Positions 33,893-43,900 are shown, numbered from the stretch's first letter. The stretch: DNA of 64,000 bases from DASQZT01 sp963728965 (GCA_963728965.1 CAVSMH010000002.1:248001-312000), one strand, 5' to 3'. Made by a program: numbers and translations. The notes: generated by a model not told the origin, from the letters alone.

Positions 33893-34669
33893 TCAGCGCA
33901 CAGGGAGTTTCAGCCCGGCGGCGCTGGTCTGGCTGCCGAGGCTTACCCGCACCTCGGGATCCGTACCGGTCCCCTCGGGGACTACGAAGTTGATCTGGTA
34001 CAGTCCGGCGCACCCGGGCGTGAGCCCGGCGTACAGGATGCGAGACGGCTCGACCGTTGTGTCCCCCAGCGACACCTTGAGTCCGGACTGGTGGATGATC
34101 ACGGCCGCCGTTTTGGGGATCTCGCCGAGGTCCGGATTGGGAGCGGTCTTCCCGAGCCCGGTCAAATAAAGCACCACGATATCGCCCGGGTGCGCCGGCA
34201 GGTCCGGCGTGAGTAGGGCGTTGTCGGCGCTGGTGGCAATCGCGTATCCGTCGGCGCCCAAAAACAGGGCCGGCGCTCCATCGACGATGTCCAGCATCAC
34301 CGCCGGCCCGGCCGCGCCCTGCCGCACCACCTGCACGCGGGCGGAGCCCAGCGATTGCTTGCTCGAAATGAGGAAATTGATCTGCGTCGGCGACACGTAC
34401 AGCAGCGCCATCTGGTAGCCGTCCAACAGCACCTGGGTGCTGTTCAGTTCGGTGGGCAGCATGCCGCTCCGGATATCGTCCGCCGTCAATACGTGTTCGC
34501 CGCGGGAGAGGTCCGTTCCGAAAATGGACAGGATGGAGTTGGGCGCAAACGGGCCGGAGGTATAGTTGCCTGCATTGACGATACTGGCTGCGGAGTAGGA
34601 TGGCGCCGCTCCCCTGGCCGCGCCGGAAAGCACGGCCAGTGCCAGACAGATCGCGCCGGGTATTCGCAA
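33893..34669 (-). CDS. Stand-alone TIGR03437 (Solibacter C-terminal domain) secreted protein
   Basis: This 258-residue protein has a signal peptide (about 1-21) and is otherwise one TIGR03437 domain: SIVNAGNYTSGPFAPNSILSI, FGTDLS, LLYVSPTQINFLI, PGDIVVLYLTGLG, and AGLTPGCAGLYQINFVVP. The domain is usually a C-terminal appendage of larger secreted proteins in Solibacter relatives; here it is the whole mature protein. Start TTG 34669 with no clear Shine-Dalgarno. Function unknown; extracellular location is likely. It is the best lineage marker in the window. Confidence 0.8.
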   Translation of the reverse strand: MRIPGAICLALAVLSGAARGAAPSYSAASIVNAGNYTSGPFAPNSILSIFGTDLSRGEHVLTADDIRSGMLPTELNSTQVLLDGYQMALLYVSPTQINFLISSKQSLGSARVQVVRQGAAGPAVMLDIVDGAPALFLGADGYAIATSADNALLTPDLPAHPGDIVVLYLTGLGKTAPNPDLGEIPKTAAVIIHQSGLKVSLGDTTVEPSRILYAGLTPGCAGLYQINFVVPEGTGTDPEVRVSLGSQTSAAGLKLPVR

Positions 34670-34783
34670 GTAGATAGGTGCGTCGGGGGCGGCGTCCTTC
34701 TCAGTTTTCGTAGAGCCCGCGAGCGGCCCGCAGGTCCTCGCCGCGGACCGCGCAACACCGCTGTGTTACGCTGAAATTTCCCT

Positions 34784-36718
34784 ATGAGTGACATCGAAAT
34801 TATCCTGCCCGACGGCAGTAAACAGTCCGTGGCGGCGGGGACGAACCCTCTCGATATCGCCAAATCCATCAGTCCGCGGCTGGCGGATGCGGCCATTGTC
34901 GCAAAGGTGAACGGGGAGCTCTACGACCTCAACCGGCCCATCGACTCGGACGCATCCTTACAGATTCTGACACCGAAGGACCCCGAATCGCTCGAGGTGT
35001 ATCGTCACTCGACCGCGCATCTGCTGGCCGCCGCGGTGCTCGAGCTGTTTCCGGATACCAGGCTCGGCATCGGTCCTCCCATCGACAACGGTTTCTACTA
35101 CGACTTCGACCGCGCGGTTCCGTTCACGCCCGAAGATCTGGAAAAGATCGAAAAGAAGATGTGGGAGATCCAGAAACGGCATATCCCATACCAGCGCGTG
35201 TACACCCGCAAGGAAGAAGGGTTGCGGAAGTATTCCGATGCCTGGATGAAGTGCGAGCTCATCGAAGAGCGCGCCGGCGAAGTGTTCAGCGAATATACGC
35301 TGGGACCGCACTTCATCGACTTCTGCCGCGGGCCGCATCTGCCGGATACTTCGAAAATCAAGGCATTCAAGCTGCTGTCGATTGCCGGGGCCTACTGGAA
35401 GGGCGACGAGCATAAGAAGCAGTTGCAGCGGATTTACGGTACCGCCTTCTTCACTTCGAAAGAGCTGGACGAGTACCTCAAGCAGGTGGAAGAGGCGAAG
35501 AAGCGCGATCACCGCAAGATCGGCCGGGATCTGGACCTGTTCAGCGTGCAGGAACTCGCCGGCCCGGGCCTGATCTTTTTTCACCCCAAGGGTGGAATGA
35601 TCCGCAAGATCATCGAAGACTGGATGCGGGACCAGTACCTCAAGCGCGGCTATTCGCTGGTCTACACGCCGCACGTGATGCGCTTCGATCTGTGGAAGAC
35701 GTCGGGCCACGCGAATTTCTATTCGCAGAACATGTTTGCGCGCATGGAACTGGATGACGCCGAGTACCAGCTCAAGCCGATGAACTGTCCCGGCCACATC
35801 CTGATCTATCGCGACAAGCAGCACAGCTACCGCGATCTGCCGGTGCGGCTGGGCGAGTTGGGCACGGTGTACCGCTATGAGCGTTCGGGCGTGCTGGCCG
35901 GGCTGTTCCGCGTCCGTGGCTTCACGCAGGACGACGCGCACATTTTCTGCACTCCCGAGCAGATCGAAGACGAGATCGTGTCGTGCCTTCAGTTCGCCGT
36001 CGACACGCTGGCGGCGTACGGGTTCGAGCGCTACGAGGCGGAACTCTCCACCTGGGACGGCGGGGCCAGCGGCAAATACGACGGCGCTCCCGAGCAGTGG
36101 CAGCTTGCCGAAAACGCCCTGCGGAGCGCGACCGAGCGGCTCCAAATCAAGGCCAAAGTAATTCCCGATGAAGCGGCCTTCTACGGACCCAAGATCGACG
36201 TCAAACTGGTGGACGCCATCGGGCGCCCCTGGCAGCTTTCGACGGTGCAGTTCGATTTCACCCTGCCCCGGCGATTTGAGCTGGAGTATATCGGGGAAGA
36301 CGGCAAGCCGCATCAGCCGCTGATGGTGCACCGCGCACTCTATGGGTCGATCGAGCGCTTCTTCGGCATCCTGATCGAGCACTATGCAGGTGCCTTCCCG
36401 GTATGGCTGGCACCGGTGCAGGCGATTGTGCTGCCGATTACGGACCGGCAGATCGAGTACGCACAGGGCATCCGCAAGGCGCTGGACGCGGCCGGCATAC
36501 GGGCCACGGTGGACGAGCGCAGCGAGAAGGTCAACCTCAAGATCCGCGAAGCGCAGTTGCAGAAGATCCCGTTCATGCTGGTGGTGGGGGACCGCGAGCA
36601 GCAGAACGGGCAGGTGGCGGTGCGCCACCGCAAGCATGGGGACCAGGGCGTGAAAGAGCTCGACCAGGTCATCGCCGGCATCCGGGCGCTGATCGATTCC
36701 AAAGCCGTTTCGGAATAG
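34784..36718 (+). CDS. thrS: Threonine--tRNA ligase
   Basis: This 644-residue class II synthetase charges tRNA-Thr. Domain order: TGS (about 1-62), the editing domain with HSTAHLLAAAVLELFPD and DFCRGPHLP zinc/editing motifs (about 63-240), the catalytic core with MNCPGHILIY, RYERSGVLAGLFRVRGFTQDD and the GASGKYDGAPEQW loop, and the anticodon-binding domain (about 545-640). Full length, no disruptions. The UvrC-like gene follows 2 bases after the stop. No leader structure (T-box) was recognised. Confidence 0.97.
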   Translation: MSDIEIILPDGSKQSVAAGTNPLDIAKSISPRLADAAIVAKVNGELYDLNRPIDSDASLQILTPKDPESLEVYRHSTAHLLAAAVLELFPDTRLGIGPPIDNGFYYDFDRAVPFTPEDLEKIEKKMWEIQKRHIPYQRVYTRKEEGLRKYSDAWMKCELIEERAGEVFSEYTLGPHFIDFCRGPHLPDTSKIKAFKLLSIAGAYWKGDEHKKQLQRIYGTAFFTSKELDEYLKQVEEAKKRDHRKIGRDLDLFSVQELAGPGLIFFHPKGGMIRKIIEDWMRDQYLKRGYSLVYTPHVMRFDLWKTSGHANFYSQNMFARMELDDAEYQLKPMNCPGHILIYRDKQHSYRDLPVRLGELGTVYRYERSGVLAGLFRVRGFTQDDAHIFCTPEQIEDEIVSCLQFAVDTLAAYGFERYEAELSTWDGGASGKYDGAPEQWQLAENALRSATERLQIKAKVIPDEAAFYGPKIDVKLVDAIGRPWQLSTVQFDFTLPRRFELEYIGEDGKPHQPLMVHRALYGSIERFFGILIEHYAGAFPVWLAPVQAIVLPITDRQIEYAQGIRKALDAAGIRATVDERSEKVNLKIREAQLQKIPFMLVVGDREQQNGQVAVRHRKHGDQGVKELDQVIAGIRALIDSKAVSE

Positions 36719-36720
36719 GC

Positions 36721-37830
36721 GTGCAGGCGGCCATCGAAGTCGCGGATCCGGCCCAACTCGATGCGGCGCTCCAAGCGCTACCCAACAGCCCGGCCGTGTT
36801 CCTGGTGTGGCCCCGGGAGGGGGAACCGTACCTTTCGAAAACGGCGCTGCTGCGGCGGCGGCTGTTGCGGCTGCTGAAAGAGCGGGAACGGCCCTCGCGG
36901 CTGCTCAACCTGCGCCATACGGCGGCGCGGATCGAGTACCGGCTGACCGGTTCGGCATTCGAATCGGCGGTAGTGATGTACGAGGAGGCGCGGCGGCATT
37001 TCCCGGAACGGTACCTGGAGCTGCTGAAGCTGCGCCTGCCGCCATACGTCAAGATCGTGCTGGCCAACGAGTTTCCGCGGAGCCGCATCACCACCCACCT
37101 GGCGCGCACGGCGGGATTGTACTTTGGCCCGTTCCGCTCGCGCGCCTCGGCGGAGCGGTTCGAGAGCCAGTTCCTGGACCTGTTTCAACTGCGCCGTTGT
37201 CATGAGGATCTGACGCCCTCGCCGGACCATCCCGGCTGCATCTACGGCGAGATGGGAATGTGCCTGCGGCCTTGCCAGCAGGTGGTGGGCTCCGCCGAGT
37301 ACGGCAACGAGGTGGCGCGCGTGGTGGAATTCCTGCGGACCGGCGGCCGCTCGCTGCTGGACGCCATTGGCCATTCGCGCGACCGCCTGAGCGAGGAGAT
37401 GATGTTTGAGGAGGCGGCGCGCCAGCACAAACGTTACGAGAAGGTGCGGGAGGTGCTGCAACTTCGGGACGAACTGGCGCGCGAGGTCGATCGGCTGAAC
37501 GGGGTGGCCATTACCAGGTCGGCGGCGCCCTCCGCGGTCGAGATGTGGTTTGTGCGCGACGGCTACTGGCAGGTGCCGCGGACGTTCAGTTTCGCGGTCC
37601 GGGAGGGCAAGACCGTTTCGCTCGACCACCAGCTCCGCGAGATGTTTGCCGACGTCGCAGAAAGGAAGCTCATGGTGCGGGAGCGCCAGGAGTATTTGGC
37701 GCTCCTGGCACGCTGGTATTACTCGAGCTGGCGCGAGGGCGAGTGGATCGGGTTCGACCGTTTCGCCGGCGCACCCTATCGCAAGCTGGTCCACGCGGTA
37801 TCGCGGGTGGCGCACCAGGAGCAGGGATGA
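36721..37830 (+). CDS. Truncated UvrC-like protein (UVR motif, no RNase H-like nuclease domain)
   Basis: This 369-residue protein resembles the first half of excinuclease subunit C. The N-terminal segment aligns by position with the GIY-YIG nuclease but lacks the GIY and YIG signatures (reads PAVFLVW and EPYLSKT), so catalysis there is doubtful. The cysteine cluster (RRCHEDLTPSPDHPGCIYGEMGMCLRPC) and the UVR helix pair (LSEEMMFEEAARQHKRYEKV) are well kept. The C-terminal RNase H-like domain and helix-hairpin-helix of UvrC are absent. Start GTG 36721, 2 bases after thrS, implies co-transcription. It may be a DNA-binding accessory factor rather than a nuclease. Confidence 0.75.
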   Translation: MQAAIEVADPAQLDAALQALPNSPAVFLVWPREGEPYLSKTALLRRRLLRLLKERERPSRLLNLRHTAARIEYRLTGSAFESAVVMYEEARRHFPERYLELLKLRLPPYVKIVLANEFPRSRITTHLARTAGLYFGPFRSRASAERFESQFLDLFQLRRCHEDLTPSPDHPGCIYGEMGMCLRPCQQVVGSAEYGNEVARVVEFLRTGGRSLLDAIGHSRDRLSEEMMFEEAARQHKRYEKVREVLQLRDELAREVDRLNGVAITRSAAPSAVEMWFVRDGYWQVPRTFSFAVREGKTVSLDHQLREMFADVAERKLMVRERQEYLALLARWYYSSWREGEWIGFDRFAGAPYRKLVHAVSRVAHQEQG

Positions 37831-37891
37831 GCGGGCCCTTTCCGCGCGTCACCGGCAGGTGGAGTCCCTCCGCTGATTGAGCCAACGGCGG

Positions 37892-38254
37892 CTACGCGCC
37901 CGCCGTCTGCGGGGCATAGCTGCGCAGCGCTTCGCCTTCATCGTCGAAGGCGGAAAAGACGGTGTAGAGCTTCGTCACCTGGAGGAGATCGTGCACCTTG
38001 GCCTGCGGATGCAGCAGCCTGATCACCCCGCCCGCGCTGGTGACGCTGGCATAGGAGCCGACCAGTTCGCCGAGGCCCGCGCTGTCCAAATAGGTAACGT
38101 CTTTGAGATTGAGCAGAATATTTTTCTGTCCGGACGCGACCAGGTTTTTGATCGTGCTGCGCACGAGCCCAGAGCCCTCACCGAGCGTGATTCTGCCCGC
38201 CAGGTCCACCACGGACACACCGCCTACGCGGCGTTCATTCGCTTTCAAGCTCAT
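37892..38254 (-). CDS. STAS-domain anti-sigma-factor antagonist
   Basis: This 120-residue SpoIIAA/RsbV-type protein binds an anti-sigma kinase and releases its sigma factor when dephosphorylated. The phosphorylation site is S58 in YLDSAGLGELV; flanking VVDLAGRITLGEGSGLVR and GGVIRLLHP complete the fold. ATG 38254 has GGAGGTGG upstream and lies about 40 bases before an unrelated convergent partner on the same strand end. No kinase or phosphatase gene is beside it, so its partner is elsewhere. Confidence 0.9.
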   Translation of the reverse strand: MSLKANERRVGGVSVVDLAGRITLGEGSGLVRSTIKNLVASGQKNILLNLKDVTYLDSAGLGELVGSYASVTSAGGVIRLLHPQAKVHDLLQVTKLYTVFSAFDDEGEALRSYAPQTAGA

Positions 38255-38297
38255 TGCCACCTCCGCCGCTATTATACGTGCTGGGCTTCTTCGCTGG

Positions 38298-39236
38298 CTA
38301 TGCATCCACGTGGTGCCGGAAGAAATGGTCGAGCGCCATCTGGTTCTTGGCCGAAAGCTCCGTTGAAAGCTGATGCATCTCGCTGGCCGGCATGGGCTTA
38401 AACGCCTTGGCCACTTGGACGTTCTGTTCCAGGAATTCGGGTTTGGGCATGCCGATGACGGCGGCGGCGACGGGTAGCGACATGGAATAGCGGATCAATT
38501 TTTCGACGGGGGCCTGGCCCACAATAGCGTCCTGGGCGAAGATCTTCATGGCCGTGACACCCATCTTCTTGTGCAGCGCGACGGGAAGTGCGGTGGTCTC
38601 GAAGCTGCTCTTGACGCCCTTTACCTGCCCGCGCATGGCGGCATTGAGCGCCATCTGGGTGCAATCGAAATCGTGGCGTTCAAGCGCGGTCTTGAGCACT
38701 TCGGGGTCGGCGTGGCAGGTGATGCCGATGAAGCGCGCCATTTTCTGGTCCCGGGCTTTCGCGGCGGCGGTGTATGCACCGTCCGTGGCTTCGATGGCCG
38801 CCAAGTCGTCGGCGCCCATCAGCGCATGGATGTGAAGCAGGTCGAGGTAGTCCACCTGCAAGCGCTTGAGGCTCACATCCAGAGCTCGCATGAAATCGTC
38901 GGCCTTGCGCTGGCTGATTTTGCTGGCCAGCCAGAGGCCCTTGCGGCCGCGCGTCTTCAGGACCTTGCCGATACGGATCTGGCTTTCGCCGTTGTTTCCG
39001 TAGCTCTCCGCGGTATCGATGTAGTTGATGCCCAAGTCGAGTGCGTGGTTCAACACCTCGATGCCCTTGGACTCTTCATAGCCTACGAAGCGGCTGCCGC
39101 CGCCGAAAGCGAGAATCGAAACCTGCGCGCCGGTCCTTCCCAGGGTTCTCATCGGCATGCCGGTGGCAGAGACCAGGGGGACGGCGGCCGCTCCGAGCGC
39201 TGCGGTGCCCAAAAAATCGCGACGGGAAATAGCCAT
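38298..39236 (-). CDS. TAT-exported aldo/keto reductase
   Basis: This 312-residue NAD(P)H-linked reductase has a twin-arginine leader (ISRRDFLGTAALGAAAVP). The barrel shows MRTLGRTGAQVSILAFGGGS, the catalytic D-x3-Y pair in IDTAESYGNNGESQIRIG, the lysine in LASKISQRK and the histidine in LDLLHIHAL. Cofactor-binding export as a folded protein agrees with the TAT signal. ATG 39236 has GAGAGGAG. It lies downstream of the ECF sigma gene (20 bases apart) on the same strand. Substrate unknown. Confidence 0.88.
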   Translation of the reverse strand: MAISRRDFLGTAALGAAAVPLVSATGMPMRTLGRTGAQVSILAFGGGSRFVGYEESKGIEVLNHALDLGINYIDTAESYGNNGESQIRIGKVLKTRGRKGLWLASKISQRKADDFMRALDVSLKRLQVDYLDLLHIHALMGADDLAAIEATDGAYTAAAKARDQKMARFIGITCHADPEVLKTALERHDFDCTQMALNAAMRGQVKGVKSSFETTALPVALHKKMGVTAMKIFAQDAIVGQAPVEKLIRYSMSLPVAAAVIGMPKPEFLEQNVQVAKAFKPMPASEMHQLSTELSAKNQMALDHFFRHHVDA

Positions 39237-39256
39237 AGTCAGCTCCTCTCTGGAGG

Positions 39257-39850
39257 CTAGCACGAAGACAGGGTGAGGGGGGCCGACGGGCGGCCCCCGG
39301 CGGCGGGCAGGCGGGGCGGAACCGCTTTCTGGAGTTTGCGGAGAGCACGCGCCAGCAGGGCGGCGATAGTCTTCGGGCTCACGCCCAGATGCGCGGCGAT
39401 CTGCTGGTATTTGAGCGATTCCATACGCAGCAGGACTACTTCCTTTTCGCGCGGAGTAAGGACCGCCAGCAGATGCCTCACCTCCCCCGCGTGGTCGGGG
39501 CCGGGAAATGCGGCGCCATCCGGAACGGCCTCCAGCACTTCGGGAGGCTGCAGTTCCTCGCGGTGACGCCGGCAATTGCGGAGGTGTTTGGAAACCTGGT
39601 GGCGCACCACGCACAGCGTCCATTGGCGGGGATCGCGCACGTTCTGCCCCTGGACGGATTTGCGACAGAGCGCCAGGAATGCTTCCTGCACCAGGTCCTC
39701 GGCCAGTTCGGGCGTGCCGCACAGACGGAGGGCGTAGCGGAACAGCGACGGGCGCCAGGAGGCGAACAGGGCGGCCACGAGCTTACAGGTGTCGTCGGCC
39801 GTTTCCGAAGTCCGCATCCGGCTGGCCTCGATGGGCCCCGGCAGTTTCAC
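39257..39850 (-). CDS. RNA polymerase sigma factor, ECF/sigma-70 type
   Basis: This 197-residue extracytoplasmic-function sigma factor has region 2 (LFRYALRLCGTPELAEDLVQ followed by EAFLALCRK) and region 4 (LTPREKEVVLLRMESLKYQQ, then IAAHLGVSPKTIAALLARAL). The start GTG 39850 overlaps the DeoR-family stop as GTGA; an internal ATG at 39817 is possible. The pairing with a DeoR regulator upstream and a TAT oxidoreductase downstream forms a three-gene minus-strand set. No anti-sigma factor gene is recognisable nearby. A proline-rich tail follows region 4. Confidence 0.88.
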   Translation of the reverse strand: MKLPGPIEASRMRTSETADDTCKLVAALFASWRPSLFRYALRLCGTPELAEDLVQEAFLALCRKSVQGQNVRDPRQWTLCVVRHQVSKHLRNCRRHREELQPPEVLEAVPDGAAFPGPDHAGEVRHLLAVLTPREKEVVLLRMESLKYQQIAAHLGVSPKTIAALLARALRKLQKAVPPRLPAAGGRPSAPLTLSSC

Positions 39851-40668
39851 ACTCGCAATACCTCGATCCCCAATCGGGAGAACGGCGCGGTGACCTCTTC
39901 GGGGGCGCCTTTGTCGGTGATGATGACGTTCACCTTGGCGATCGGACAGACCAGGTGGCCCGCCACCTGGCCGATCTTGGTGTGATCGACGACCAGGATG
40001 CGCCGCTGGGCCTGGTCGGCCATGGCCCGGTTGACGGCGGACTCCTCGGCGTGGCGGTCGGTGACGCCGTGTTCGGCATGCACCCCGTTCGCGCCGAAGA
40101 AAAACTGCGCCGGAAACATGGTACGGATGAATTCCAGAGCGCGGGGGCCCACCATGGCGAACCAGTCGCCGCTGAGATAGCCGCCGGTGAGATGGACCAT
40201 TACGTTTTTGCGCCGGCTCAAGTCCATGGCTACGTTAACAGCGTTGGTCACGATGGTCAGTCCCACGCGGGGCTGGAGCGCCCGGGCGATTTGCGCGGCG
40301 GTGGTTCCGGGAGCGATGGCGATCGTCTGGCGATCCTCGACCAGGGCCGCCGCGGCATTGGCGATACGGCGCTTTTCGGAGGCCATGTGCTGGACTTGGT
40401 CGCGGAAGCTGGGGTCGTCCAGAAAGGCCTCAAAGGCCAGGGATTCGGCCAGCGATACTCCGCCATGGTCCCGGCGGACAAGGCCGCCGCTCTGCAAGCG
40501 CCGCAGGTCGCGGCGTATGGTGGCCGCGGAGGTCCCGGTGCCCTGGATGAGGGCCTCAACCTTGACCCGTTCGCCGGCAGCCAGGCACTCCAGGATCCGG
40601 GTCAACCGCCTCCGGACGGCCTTACGGCCGCCGATGATCTGTAAATCGGCCACACCGGATCCTGCCAT
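39847..40668 (-). CDS. DeoR-family transcriptional regulator
   Basis: This 273-residue sugar-responsive repressor has an N-terminal helix-turn-helix (about 22-75: RILECLAAGERVKVEALI, TSAATIRRDLRRLQSGGLV, RRDHGGVS) and a C-terminal sugar-phosphate isomerase-like sensor domain (ASEKRRIANAAAALV, GTTAAQIARAL, TIVTNAVNVA, LTGGYLS, FFGANGVHAEHGVTD, LVVDHTKIG). It is divergent from a large receptor gene; the 315 bases between hold several similar sites that may be its operators. It is co-translated with the ECF sigma factor. Effector unknown. Confidence 0.93.
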   Translation of the reverse strand: MAGSGVADLQIIGGRKAVRRRLTRILECLAAGERVKVEALIQGTGTSAATIRRDLRRLQSGGLVRRDHGGVSLAESLAFEAFLDDPSFRDQVQHMASEKRRIANAAAALVEDRQTIAIAPGTTAAQIARALQPRVGLTIVTNAVNVAMDLSRRKNVMVHLTGGYLSGDWFAMVGPRALEFIRTMFPAQFFFGANGVHAEHGVTDRHAEESAVNRAMADQAQRRILVVDHTKIGQVAGHLVCPIAKVNVIITDKGAPEEVTAPFSRLGIEVLRV

Positions 40669-40721
40669 CGACTGCGTCTCCGACTTTGATTTTACCTGTC
40701 CGGTGGGCTAATGTGCAAAAC

Positions 40722-40830
40722 AAAATGATCATTTGAGCAACTTCGATTGGGTAGAACCCCAAAACGATCAGTTTAGGTGGGCCAAAGGTGATCATTTCCG
40801 CTGGCGCTGGCGCACAAATGTGATAATTCT
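40722..40830. promoter_or_regulatory. Cluster of four GATCA/GATAA-centred sites, candidate DeoR operators
   Basis: The 315-base gap between the DeoR gene and the divergent receptor holds AAAATGATCATTTGAG (40722), AAAACGATCAGTTTAGG (40761), AAAGGTGATCATTTCC (40784) and AAATGTGATAATTCT (40816). The first contains a perfect 12-base palindrome, AAATGATCATTT. All four lie in the same orientation in A/T-rich sequence unlike the surroundings. DeoR-family proteins often bind repeated sites in such gaps. The remaining 150 bases up to the receptor start show only a Shine-Dalgarno. Confidence 0.5.
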
Positions 40831-40983
40831 TTGCGCGCGCGTAGGGAAAACGGGGTCTAACGGGTACATACATGGCAGGGGCGGAAGATTGGTTTCGCGC
40901 GCATCGCTGTCGGAAAAAGGCGTCGGGGAGAGTCCGGCGCGGCAGACAGGATGGGCTGCGCCACAAAGAGAAGGAGTGAATCT

Positions 40984-43900
40984 ATGAAGATCGGCAGTGT
41001 GGTGGGAGTAGTGGTTTGCGCGGTTTCTTTGGCGCTGGCTCCGGCCGTTTACGGGCAGACGGCCACGGGGCAGGTGAACGGCACGGTTTCGGATCCCTCG
41101 GGGGGTGCGATTGCCGGGGCCACGGTCAGGCTCACCAACGAGGGTACCAACATTGTCAGCCAGACCGACACCAACGCCACGGGTTACTACCTGTTCCTGA
41201 ATGTGCAGCCGGGCTCGTACAGTCTGGCGGTGGAGATGGCGGGTTTCAAATCGGTCCGGCTGCCGGTACTGAACGTAGCGGTTAACCAGGCTATCACGCA
41301 GAACGTGCGACTGGATGTCGGCGCGGTGAGCGAAGCCGTTACGGTGACGGCGGAGACGCCGCTGCTGCAACAGTCCTCATCGGAGCTGGGCAGCGTCATC
41401 GCGGAGAATTCCGTGCGGGAACTGCCGCTCAACGGCCGCAACTTCACGCAGTTGCTGATATTGACGCCGGGAGCGATCCCGGTCTCGACGTCGCAGGGCT
41501 CGGGCATCAGCGCGACCGATGGCGGAATGACTGGCATTCCGGGAAGCGGCCTGTTCAAGCCCTCGCTGCACGGGCAGCAGAACCGGTCCTCCTCGTTCTT
41601 CCTGGACGGGATCATCAACACCGATTTCCGGATTTCGAATTACGGCGCGCTGCCGATTATCGACACGGTGGAAGAGTTCAAGGTGCAGTCCCACAACGAG
41701 AAGACCGAGTACGGCGGAGTGTTGGGCGGCGTGGTGAACCTGGTGTCGAAATCGGGAACCAACGAATTCCACGGTTCGGCGTGGGAGTTCGTGCGCAATA
41801 ACGCGTTCGACGCGCGGAACCCGTTCACGGACCTTTCGGGCCCGCCGCCGGCGTACCGGCAGAACGAGTTTGGCGCCGCCGTGCAGGGGCCGATTTTCCG
41901 CAACAAGACCTTCTTTTCGGCAGGATGGGAGAGCTGGCGTTATACCAAGCCGAGCTCCAGTCTGCAACTGGTGCCCACGAGCGCCGAGTTGGCCGGCGAT
42001 TTTTCGCATTCCTCCTACGCCAACCCGATTTACGATCCCACCTCTACGGTTTGCACCGGGAGCACCTGCACAAGGACTCCCTTTCCGAACAACATCATTT
42101 CGCCGAGCCTGATGGCGAACCCCGCCACCCAGGCGATGGCGTCCTTCCTCACCAGCTACCTGAGGCAACCGAACCTGACGGGGGACCCCAGCCACAACTA
42201 CATCGAGAATCGTCCGCAAACGGACCGGATGGATGGCTACAGCGTGAAAATCGATCACAATGCGAGCGACCGGGACCGGTTGTTCGGCCGGCTGACCGAG
42301 CAGTGGGTATCGGACACGCAGTGGCAGAACGGGACCGTTTCGTCGAACCACAATACTTACCGCACCAGCAACTTCGGCGGCGGGTGGGACCACGTCTTCT
42401 CGCCCACCATGATCCTGGACGTGCGCGCCGGGGCGATGTTGAAGCCGTTCGTATTCAACCAGGCGGACGCACCGCAGGGGAGCAAGCCCGCCGCCGCGGC
42501 CGGCTTCAAGAACGTGGACCAGTACGGGGGCATGTTCGTGGTTCTGACGGGTCCGTACATCGGCTCGAACATCGGCAATCGAGGCTTGTCGTACCGGGGC
42601 AACCCGGTGGCGAACGCGGATGCCAGCGTCACCTGGATCAAGGGCAACCACTCCATCAAAGCGGGCGGCCAATACCTGTATCAGAACCGGCTGCAGAACA
42701 ATCTCTTCCAGCAGTTCAATTTCAACGATAACCTGACCAGCAGCGATATGAAGGGCGGCAAGACGGGAAACTCGCTGGCGTCGGCGCTGCTCGGAATCCC
42801 GTACCAGTTTACGGGCGAGCTGCCGCAGTATGCGGAGATTCACTTCCGGGTGACGGTGTGGTCGGGCTACGTGCAGGACGAGTGGAAAGTCCGGCGCAAC
42901 CTGACGCTCAACTGGGGCTTACGGTACGACTACGTTCCGAAGATTACACCGCTCAACGACCGCTTGTCGAACGCGGTGGACCTGTTCCACCAGAAGTACC
43001 TGCTGGGGGCGTCCTCGATTCCGGATTGCGGCACGCCGTTCCACGATCCGTGCTTCCCGGGCGGGCTGGCGGCAATTTCGCATTCCGACGCGTTCGTGCT
43101 GACCGGGGAGAAGAGCGCCGGGCCGGGATCGATTGCCGACAACTTCGGACCGCGCCTCGGGGTGGCCTGGGGCTTTGCGAACAGCACCGTATTGCGCGCC
43201 GGCTATGGACTGCTGTACGACACGATTTCGGCGCGCAGCCAATACGCACAGAACACGCTTGAAGGCGCCTCCTGGCCGTGGACCACGGGCATCGGCACCC
43301 GGACCACGAACGGGCTGAGCGGCAACATCTATCCCGGAGCGGCATCCAACCCGCTCACGTTTATCACGGACATTGAAGGCGGCTTCCCGGATCCTAGCGT
43401 CCCGGTGGATGCCTGGGCGTCGTTGTCGGGACGGTATCTGAACGATCCCAACTACAAGAACGCGCGGTCGCACCAGTGGAATGTGGACATCGAGAGACAG
43501 CTTGGGTCGAGCATGGTGGTGTCGGCGGCTTATGTGGGCAGCCACAACTCGCGGGTGGATTACACGGGCTACGCCAACGCCGCCAGGCAGGCTTCGCCGA
43601 AATCGGTAGCGCCGACCACGGTGGACACGCTGCGGGCGATCCCATGGGCCACTGCCAACATCCGCTATTCGCAGAGCATCGGCTGGTCCAACTACAACGC
43701 GCTGGAGCTGAAAGTGCAGAAGCGCTTCTCGAAGGGGCTGAGCACGCTGGTGGCGTATACCTGGTCGCGGAGCCTGGATACCTCGAGCGGCTGGTTCGCG
43801 GCGGAGAACGGCTCGGGCGGCGGCTCGGTGGTGCAAAACTACTTCGCGCCGAATTCGAATTACGGCGCCTCGGGGTATGACATTCCGCAACTGCTGGTGT

